From NCBI GenBank assembly GCA_900208305.1, contig OAPG01000001.1, forward strand, positions 310,001-374,000: DNA of 64,000 bases, read 5' to 3'. The translations under genes were made by a program, and so were the position numbers. Shown here one piece after another: positions 47,194 to 54,746 of this stretch. This DNA comes from Melanopsichium pennsylvanicum (lineage: Eukaryota > Basidiomycota > Ustilaginomycetes > Ustilaginales). Positions within the stretch are counted from its first letter, which is position 1. Every line of letters starts with the position of its first letter. Under the pieces are notes generated by a model. That model worked only from the letters and a program-made list of their open reading frames with translations, ran no database searches and was not told where the DNA came from.

Positions 47194-49284
47194 CTATTTT
47201 ACAGTAGTCCAGGCAGTTGTGTGTGATATAGCTGTGAGTTCGTCTGTGGTCAAATCCAGTCCGTGCTCCGACTTGAGGTGGCGGCGAAGGTCGTACAGTC
47301 GCTTGAAGCGATGCTCACACACAACTCCTTGGCTGCCGTATTCACCAGATGAATTATTCGCGCGGGCTTGCTCATCGCTGTTGGAGATCGACCGTAGGTC
47401 ACGGTCAAGCGTCTCCGCATCGACGGCGTTCTTGTCGAGCTCTTGGCGGATCCTTGTCCAAGGGCAGGCGAAGATGCGACCTCGAGTCGTGCGGCGTTTC
47501 TTGATGACGGTCTTTCCGTCATCAATGACCGCGCGTTTTCCAAGCGATTCGTTGACCGCGTATGGCGAGTCGGAGGCCGAGTAGCCTCGCCCAGTAAGTA
47601 AGTCGAGCAGCCGAGGCTTGAGACTGGATGGCGCTCCACTAGGAACATTCGCATTCGGAACCTCTTCATCTGGTACTTGCCCATCATTCAGCTCTGCAGT
47701 AGACGAAGGCTCTGATGAGAGATCAAGGTCTGACTCTGCTGCTGTCGAAGGCGTATCGCGAATGCTGGAGTCGGCCTCCTCGTCATCATCCGTGTTTCGA
47801 GTTGAGAATCGAAGCCTGCTTCCCGTAGTGCTGCTCTGTTCTGGTGACGATCGTGTGCCGCTACAGACCCTGCGATGGCGCGAGACAAGATGCTTGTGCG
47901 CAAATCTTCGTCCGCAATCCGAACACTCGAATGGTCTTTCGCCAAGATGGGCTGTCCGGACATGAATCGACAGCGTCGATTTGCGGACAAACACCTTACT
48001 GCATCCGTTCCAAGTGCACGAAACCGCGGCAGATGGACCTCGGACGCTTGCAATTGACGTTGCTACGTTTCCAATGAGAGCAGAGCCGGTCTTTCCAGAC
48101 AAAGAAGTGACAACACTGAGAGCTGAGGAGCTGAGATCCCGGAAGACTCCTCCCCTGCGAGGCCGCGAAGTATGAAGCTGAGCAGCTTTGTGGACGAGCT
48201 GCTCCTCGCTGAGAAAAGAAGATTGCATCGCCGACGAGTTGGAGCTATCTTGCCGAGTAAGGGACATCGGCTGCCAATCTTGCTCGTCTGCGCCTTCTTC
48301 TGCCTCTTCGGACGAGGATCCGTAGCTGTTATCCGAAAGCTCGGCACGGAGGTGGTTAAGCTCGTTCTCATGACAGCCTTCCAGCACCTTCGCTTCAAGC
48401 TCAAGCCGCATCTTGCGCTGCTCGTGCCTTCGATAGTGCGCCCTCATGTTGTCTTGACGCTGAAACTTCTTGCCACACCCAGGCCATGGGCAGAGCGGCG
48501 GATGAGCCTCTTTCATGTGCGCTTGCAATGCAGACCAGGTCGAGAAAATGTACAGGTAGGGCGGCCGAGTCGCGATCGAGATATCTTGCGGTTGCGAATG
48601 CTCCATCGAGCAAGTGTATCGGCCGCCTTCGTGATTTCGGTAATGCGTCTTGCGCTTGGAATTGGTAGGAAAGCTCTTTCCGCAGCCGGGGAATGGACAA
48701 GGAAAAGGCAGCGCAGCTGCAGCAGTATCGACTCCGTCCTTTCGTTGGATACTTGAGCCGCTACTCTGCTGATCTGGGGTCGCGAAGATGCTATGGTGAT
48801 CACGTATGTGTTGACGCAGCTGCTTGCGCTTGTGAAACGTCAAGTCACACCCTGCTTCCGTGCATGGGTAATCTTGCGAGCTCGTTCCAGTGACCGAAGA
48901 CAGGTTGTCAGCGTGACAAGCCTGGATATGGTTTTTTAGCTGGCTTGCTGTCCAAAATTTGAGTTCGCAGCCTTCTGCTTTGCAGGCGAACGGCTTCTCG
49001 GATGGGTCCTGATGACGGCGCTGATGAGCTTTGAGATGCTCGTTCCTCATGTAACTGGCACCACAGCCTTCGTGGTCGCATACGAAGGGTCTTTCGCCAG
49101 TATGACTACGCAGATGCTGGGCAAGCTTGGAGGCTTTGGTGTAGCTTTTGCTGCAGCCCTGGTAGGAACAGCGGTGAGCGCCGTCATTGGCTCTGCCGCT
49201 TGGTCCAGCTTCCGCACTTCCATGGCACATTGATATTGATGGAGCTGGCTGCGGAGCGCACTCGACTGATGCAGCTGTCGTCAT
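47194..49284 (-). CDS. PZF1: TFIIIA-like C2H2 zinc-finger transcription factor
   Basis: A 696-residue protein with tandem C2H2 fingers of the TFIIIA pattern (C-x4-C, then H-x3/4-H): residues 39-61, 69-91, 101-124, 141-164, 196-218, a degenerate sixth unit (225-261, second Cys missing), 265-287, then a long linker of about 135 residues, two more fingers at 423-446 and 454-474, and a final lone half-finger near the C-terminus (CEHRFKRLYDLRRHLKSEH). The finger number and the large spacer before the last fingers resemble fungal TFIIIA, which binds the 5S rRNA gene internal promoter and 5S RNA. A KKRR nuclear signal lies in the late linker. Identity as TFIIIA is likely but not certain. Divergent from SNAPC3. 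Confidence 0.78.
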   Translation of the reverse strand: MTTAASVECAPQPAPSISMCHGSAEAGPSGRANDGAHRCSYQGCSKSYTKASKLAQHLRSHTGERPFVCDHEGCGASYMRNEHLKAHQRRHQDPSEKPFACKAEGCELKFWTASQLKNHIQACHADNLSSVTGTSSQDYPCTEAGCDLTFHKRKQLRQHIRDHHSIFATPDQQSSGSSIQRKDGVDTAAAALPFPCPFPGCGKSFPTNSKRKTHYRNHEGGRYTCSMEHSQPQDISIATRPPYLYIFSTWSALQAHMKEAHPPLCPWPGCGKKFQRQDNMRAHYRRHEQRKMRLELEAKVLEGCHENELNHLRAELSDNSYGSSSEEAEEGADEQDWQPMSLTRQDSSNSSAMQSSFLSEEQLVHKAAQLHTSRPRRGGVFRDLSSSALSVVTSLSGKTGSALIGNVATSIASVRGPSAAVSCTWNGCSKVFVRKSTLSIHVRTAHLGERPFECSDCGRRFAHKHLVSRHRRVCSGTRSSPEQSSTTGSRLRFSTRNTDDDEEADSSIRDTPSTAAESDLDLSSEPSSTAELNDGQVPDEEVPNANVPSGAPSSLKPRLLDLLTGRGYSASDSPYAVNESLGKRAVIDDGKTVIKKRRTTRGRIFACPWTRIRQELDKNAVDAETLDRDLRSISNSDEQARANNSSGEYGSQGVVCEHRFKRLYDLRRHLKSEHGLDLTTDELTAISHTTAWTTVK

Positions 49285-49740
49285 ATTGAGCTACTAAGCC
49301 CATCAAGGGCACAAGCGACTCCTGCAAAGGGCTGATGAGCAGTCCGGTCAGTTGCTGTGGAAGGCTTTAGTGAGTGGGTGGTCACTACAGGGAAGTAAGC
49401 TGGGCCAGATTTAGTTTAAACTAGAAAAAAAAAAAAAAAAGGGGGGGCAATAATTCTGCACCCATAAAATTTTAAGACTTCCAAGAGGCTTTACTGTACG
49501 CCTCGCCTCCACCCATCCGGGCATTTCGCGTTGGACCCTGACTGTCCTCGGAAAAACCGATGAGATCAAGTCCACGGGTGTTGCTTTCGCTTGGCTTTGC
49601 TCGGATCCTTTCTCTTCACGACTACTCTTTTTAGCTCTTCGGTCAAGAACCTTACCGCTGCACCATTGCGTGCCTTTGTGGCCGAGTTTCTCCAACCTCA
49701 TGATAAGATAGGCGCCGCCGTAGCCCAGTTGGACCAGGTC
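49285..49740. other. Shared divergent promoter region of TFIIIA-like and SNAPC3 genes
   Basis: 456 bp between the two ATGs. It holds an A16G7 homopolymer block (49425-49447) and TACTGTA (49492-49498). The SNAPC3 frame is open back to 49591, but only from a TTG. No RNA gene was recognised. Confidence 0.55.
49425..49447 (+). repeat. A16G7 homopolymer tract
   Basis: Sixteen A followed directly by seven G, midway between two divergent genes. Poly(dA:dT) of this length disfavours nucleosomes, so it may keep a shared promoter open. Confidence 0.85.
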
Positions 49741-51810
49741 ATGTCCGCGACCACTGCTAGAACAGAGGTCGGCGCATCATACGCATCGGAACCATTCGAG
49801 CCCTCAGGGCTCGCCTTGGATCGTCGTAATTGTCGGCTTACTCAGCTTCAGAGTCTTCGAGAACGCTGTTATAAGGCCGCTGGGGTCCACACAATCGACT
49901 ACGAGGTCGATCTGATCCGCACGCTGATCCACGACAAAGCCTTAGACGACGACTTCTCAGTCGCTGTAAGAGAACGATGGCAGACTTGGGCGCGAAACGC
50001 GAACCCCTTCCGTTCTGAACTGGCATCATCCGCTGCTGCCGAGATTCAGTCAGGGAACCAATCGGAATCGGACTCGGATGCTCCGTCGCAAGACTCGGCC
50101 GCGGCAGACCCGAGCAGTCAAGAGGAGGACAAAACGTCGCGCAAGAGGAAGAGAAGAAAAGTGTTTCTCTCGAAACAGAACAGGACGCACGCCGGTGATT
50201 CCGAGCCTGGTGTGATTGAAGATTGGGATGCGATCCGACAAGAGCGAGAAGCGCGCTTGAGAGAGCTCGATTCCGTGCTTCCCAGTGCTTTTCGCTTTGA
50301 TGAACGTCAGCTCAAGGTCTATGCTCATCGACTCAAGTTGAAGTACATCAATTCGCTTGATCGTCCCTTTGAGGTCAAGGATATACACAGGCTCACGCGG
50401 CCATCGTGGCAGCCTCGCCACTTGAAGGACTCGCGCCACCCTCAGGTCAGCCTCTCAGTCCTTGCCGGAGGTAGCCAGGGTCCCTCACAGCCAAACGTGT
50501 TCATCGTCTCGTTCTTCAACAGTAGCATCGAAGGCAGCAAGGACGATGCCAAAGCATCCCATGTAGACACTCAACTCAGCGACATGTGTCACATCGACGG
50601 AGACAGCACCAGAGACGACTATGTCAGACGCATCTGTGGCGATGGACTCGGAGGCATGAAGCGCATACAGACGGTTGAGCTGCTTTCCTCACACACTCTG
50701 TTGGATTTGCAGAGCTCTCTCTTATGCTGGTCAGACGAACAGCCGGAACGACAACATTGGCATCAACGCCTGAAGAGACAGATTGACCGGCAGAACGTGA
50801 CCTTAGCAAAGGGCAAAACCTCTTGGCGTGGGGAGCATGATTTTGCGCACGAAGACTCTGTAGAGAACGCTGAGAACCCGGATGGACGCTTCGCACGCTT
50901 CACCGGAAAACGCAGGCAGACCGACTCGGCCTTCATCGTCGAGGACAAATTGTACAATCTAGGTGCTCGCCACGGCGATGCAGCGCACGAAGCAGACTAC
51001 GCCACGCTATTTGACGAGTGGAAGAAGCTGCCGGGTAACAGCGATGCAAAGACTGGTTGGAACGCGATGGGCGGAGATCTCGATGTGCGCCTCGACCAGC
51101 TTGGCTTGATCCGTATCGGCCAACCATATTGGATGCTCCACCAAGGTGACTGCAGGCATTGCTTCGTGGTCGACCAAATACGTGCTCTACGCCCGAGCGA
51201 GGCGCTGGCACTTTCGAGCCCCGCTATGACGACCAGTGTCGAAAACGCAACAAGAGGGAGCACCTTTATCCCATTCCCTCGGATCACTTGGATCTCGGCC
51301 CCAACCATGCTCCGCTTTACTGTCGATGATAAGGACCAGTACGGTCTCGGCCATCGCATTCTACATTGGGATGGCACGGTCCCAGTCTCTCATCCAGGGG
51401 CAGGAGCACGTGGATCAGCAGATGCAGGTGCCTCCATACTCACCACGTGGCAGGTCGCTATGGATCGAACCAAACGCAAACATGAGGGCCTGGTGCGTAA
51501 GAAGCAGGGCAAATGCATGGCGTGCAGCCTACGAAAAGCACAAGTCGGCATCCTCGGAGGAGATCGCTTTCGCTTACCTCCAGCTTCCGCTAGCCACAAC
51601 GACGAGTCTTCCGAGCAAGACGGTACAGTGATCGACGGTCTCGACGAACAGCTGGTCATGGTTTGCAATTCGTGTGCTGCACTTCTTGGTCTTCCTACTC
51701 ACTCCTCAAGCGCTGTACATGATCAGAAGGACTCCATTGAGCTCGACTGGGAGCGTATCAACAGAGAAAAGGGTCGCCATGCTGATTGGACCCTCTTCCC
51801 CATGTTTTAG
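49741..51810 (+). CDS. SNAPC3: snRNA-activating protein complex subunit 3 (SNAPC3/SNAP50-like)
   Basis: A 689-residue protein. The C-terminal half has the SNAPC3 blocks: SAFIVEDKLYNL, LIRIGQPYWMLHQGDCRHCFVV (with the Q-G-D-C-x-H motif), then the zinc ligands GKCMACSLRKA and VCNSCAALLG, all in family order. The N-terminal half is charged and poorly conserved. In animals and plants SNAPc recognises the proximal sequence element of snRNA genes for RNA polymerases II and III; a fungal equivalent role is inferred. The open frame continues upstream to a TTG, but ATG 49741 is the first real start. It shares a divergent 456-bp region with the TFIIIA-like gene. Confidence 0.85.
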   Translation: MSATTARTEVGASYASEPFEPSGLALDRRNCRLTQLQSLRERCYKAAGVHTIDYEVDLIRTLIHDKALDDDFSVAVRERWQTWARNANPFRSELASSAAAEIQSGNQSESDSDAPSQDSAAADPSSQEEDKTSRKRKRRKVFLSKQNRTHAGDSEPGVIEDWDAIRQEREARLRELDSVLPSAFRFDERQLKVYAHRLKLKYINSLDRPFEVKDIHRLTRPSWQPRHLKDSRHPQVSLSVLAGGSQGPSQPNVFIVSFFNSSIEGSKDDAKASHVDTQLSDMCHIDGDSTRDDYVRRICGDGLGGMKRIQTVELLSSHTLLDLQSSLLCWSDEQPERQHWHQRLKRQIDRQNVTLAKGKTSWRGEHDFAHEDSVENAENPDGRFARFTGKRRQTDSAFIVEDKLYNLGARHGDAAHEADYATLFDEWKKLPGNSDAKTGWNAMGGDLDVRLDQLGLIRIGQPYWMLHQGDCRHCFVVDQIRALRPSEALALSSPAMTTSVENATRGSTFIPFPRITWISAPTMLRFTVDDKDQYGLGHRILHWDGTVPVSHPGAGARGSADAGASILTTWQVAMDRTKRKHEGLVRKKQGKCMACSLRKAQVGILGGDRFRLPPASASHNDESSEQDGTVIDGLDEQLVMVCNSCAALLGLPTHSSSAVHDQKDSIELDWERINREKGRHADWTLFPMF

Positions 51811-52145
51811 GTGTAGCTCAAATGATACGTGCACATGTAAAATCCATTCAATGCAAGACACGTCAGACACATTGACTGCATGCCGAAAGAACTGAGAGTG
51901 GTGTCAAGATAGCAGAAGGGGAACACTAGTAGAGCAAGGGGAAAGCATCAGGACTGAATGCGAGTCGAGGGACAATCGGAAGAGGTGGTTGTCTAGAATC
52001 TCGAACAGATTTGGAAGAGGGTTGATTATCGTACAAAGTGGTTCGCAGAACATCGTCCACAGTAAGCATGCATGATGAAAGATGCCACAGGGGTGTCACA
52101 CTTGCGCTGTGCATGTGGGAAGTGAGAGAACAAAAGCGTCCCTTC
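51811..52145. other. Convergent 3' region between SNAPC3 and TUF1
   Basis: 335 bp between two stop codons; contains only 3' UTR-like sequence. Confidence 0.4.
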
Positions 52146-53049
52146 TTATCCGTGGATCTTGGTAACGATACCGGTACCGACGGTCTTTCCGCCCTCACGG
52201 AGGGTGAAACGCGAACCCTCCTCGAGAGCAATGTCGTGAACCAGCTCACCTTCGAGCTCGACATTGTCACCAGGCATGACCATCTTCTCATCGGCGTCCT
52301 CAGTACCAGGGGGGTGAGTGAGCGAAACAGTGACATCAGCGGTTCGGATAAAGAGCTGAGGTCGGTAGTTGTTCATGAAGGGAGTGTAACGGCCACCTTC
52401 CTCCTTCTTGAGAATGTAGCACTGGGCGCGGAATTTCTTGACAGGCTTGATGGAGCCGGGGATGATCATGACCTGACCACGCTTGACCTGCTCGCGCTTA
52501 ACTCCACGAAGGAGGGCACCCATGTTGTCACCGGCCATACCCTGGTCGAGCTGCTTGTGGAACATCTCGATACCAGTGAGGGTGGTCTTGAAGGTGTTGC
52601 CAAGACCGAGAATTTCGACTTCGGCGCCCTTCTGGATGGTACCACGCTCGACACGGCCGGTCACGACGGTACCACGACCGGGGATGGAGAAGACATCCTC
52701 GACGGGCATGAGGAAAGGCTTCTCGAGGTCACGGGGGGGAAGGTCGAGCCACTTGTCGGTCTCCTCCATGAGCTTGAGGATGGCGTTCTGGCCAACCTCG
52801 GGGTCACGGCTCTCGAGAGCAGCGAGAGCGGAACCAGAAACGATCGGAGTATTCTCACCATCGAAACCGTAAGTACCGAGGAGGTCACGCATCTCCATCT
52901 CGACAAGCTCGAGCATCTCGGGGTCATCGATCTGGTCGACCTTGTTGATGAAGACGACGAGCTTCTTGATACCGACCTGCTTGGCGAGCAACAAGTGCTC
53001 ACGTGTTTGTGGCATCTGACCGTCGGGAGCAGAGACGACGATGATAGCA

Positions 53050-53081
<32 letters not shown>

Positions 53082-53558
53082 TCGAATATAATCGGCGTGA
53101 CCGGGGCAGTCGACGTGGGCGTAGTGACGGTTGCCGGTCTCGTACTCGACATGAGCTGTAGAGATGGTGATACCACGAGCACGCTCTTCGGGAGCCTTGT
53201 CGATGGAGGCGTAGTCGATGAATTTGCCGGTGCCCTGGGCCTCGTGGAGAGTCTTTGTGATAGCAGCGGTGAGGGTGGTCTTTCCGTGGTCGACGTGTCC
53301 GATGGTACCAATGTTCATGTGGGGCTTGTTACGCTCGAACTTGCCAGATTCAGCTGCATAAGTGCGGACCTGACAGGCGATGGCGACGCGGGGAAGCTGA
53401 GCGGCGCATACTCGGGCACGGCCAGCAAGAGTGGCGGGAGACTTGCCTGAAGGGCGGGTGACCAAGGTGCGAACAGCAGTGGGAGCAACGCCAATCGACT
53501 TCTGAGTGGCCAGCGACCTGGCGATGGAGCGAGGTGCCTGAGTGCGAAGGAGGCTCAT
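52146..53558 (-). CDS. TUF1: Mitochondrial elongation factor Tu
   Basis: A 470-residue GTPase that brings aminoacyl-tRNA to mitochondrial ribosomes. The first ~65 residues are Arg/Ser/Ala-rich without acids, a clear presequence. The conserved body starts near [19 protein letters not shown]-motifs: GHVDHGKT (87-94), [26 protein letters not shown] and the SAL motif. Domains 2 and 3 follow with [21 protein letters not shown] and the [11 protein letters not shown] block. It has the usual EF-Tu length plus presequence. Codon use is strongly biased (almost no rare codons), typical of a highly expressed gene, which also produces a full-length open antisense frame. It is divergent from SPT5. Confidence 0.97.
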
Positions 53559-54746
53559 TTTGGTGAGGATTGTGATGGAGAGGGGGGAGAGGGGGGGATG
53601 ATTCTGAAAGAAGAGGAAGTTTTCGGATCGTGAACAAGAGGTTGTGGCTCGTTGGCTGGCTGATTCAACTTTTCTATTGCACCTCGAAGAATCACAGAAT
53701 TGGAAGAAGTGGCCGTGCTCGTGTAGGTAGCTTGCGAAGCTTCAAGCCGATTTGGAGGATAACTTACTCTGTAACTTGACTATACTGTACGGTGCTTTAT
53801 TTACTGTACACCAGAGCCTGTCCTTCCTCAGCATCAACCCATTTGCCTCTCGCACAAGAGCTCCGCGATCCGAGTTATTTTCGCAACTTGTCGAAACCTA
53901 CTCTCTCGCCCCTGCCCCTCCTAAAGTGCTATGAGCTGCTCCAAGCTGAGCTTCGGGATACGTGCTTTGAGTCTATACTCTAGCTCAACGCAACTTTAAA
54001 TGCAATCTTATTCAATGCGCAAGCTGACTAGAAGACCATAAAATGGAATCGCCTGCGACAGCCGGCCTGATCGACATGGACCTCAACATCGGAACGTTAC
54101 GCAAGACAGACAACCATCCTCGTCCTCAGCTCAAATTTTTGGCAGCTTGACCGCGCGACACAAGAATTTCGAAAAGAAAAAAAAAAGAAAAAGGAAAAAG
54201 GAAAAAGAAGAAAAATCAAGAAGAAAAGCAAATTTTTCTGGGATCTCATACTTCCGACCAAGTGGAGATTCGCAATCGCCGATGCTCCGATCTGACACGA
54301 GATTTATGAGAAGGGGTTCGATCTGAGCTGCTCAGTTAGGGGCACACTGGCAAAGAGAGAGCCCATGTTAAACCTGAACCTAAAGCTCTCACCTTCTGCG
54401 CGCTCAGCCCATCAGCCGACGCAACCACGGACGGGTCTCGGAAAGATGTCGACTGCGCGCAGCTCCTTTCGCTAACAACACTGACTGATTCTTATTTCGC
54501 ATCTTCGCGGATTGGGCTCCATCTACACTTCACGCAACAGCCTTTGTGGTCAATCATCTTCGCCAACCTTGGCCCTGATCACGATTTTCCGACGCCACTT
54601 CATCCGCTCTGCTCATCGCATCACCTCCGCTCCCTTTTGAATCTGACAGGAGTTGTCCCCACCCCCATCTCGCACTACTCAGAGTGGCAGGCGTCTGCAT
54701 CTGCCAATCGACACAGCTCGCTCTACCTTGAGCCTTTACAGTCAAC
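53559..54746. other. Divergent intergenic region TUF1/SPT5
   Basis: About 1.2 kb with TACTGTA at 53783-53789 and 53802-53808, a GAAGCTTC half heat-shock palindrome (53736-53743) and a 45-bp pure purine tract (54171-54215). A G-rich/pyrimidine leader precedes each ATG. No gene was recognised. Confidence 0.5.
54171..54215 (+). repeat. 45-bp polypurine tract
   Basis: An uninterrupted A/G run, mostly A with G every 4-6 bases, in the TUF1/SPT5 divergent region. Confidence 0.85.

Noticed and set aside
49591..49740. N-terminal extension of SNAPC3
   Set aside because: It begins with TTG, not ATG, so I use ATG 49741. Similar non-ATG extensions were dropped at 7235 (UGD1), 24560 (GFA-PuuE), 38528 (quinone oxidoreductase) and 59493 (SPC7).
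52038..53450. A 470-codon ORF on the plus strand, as long as TUF1 itself
   Set aside because: It is exactly antisense to the TUF1 coding region. Strong codon bias in TUF1 leaves the opposite strand free of stops, and the translated sequence has no family features.
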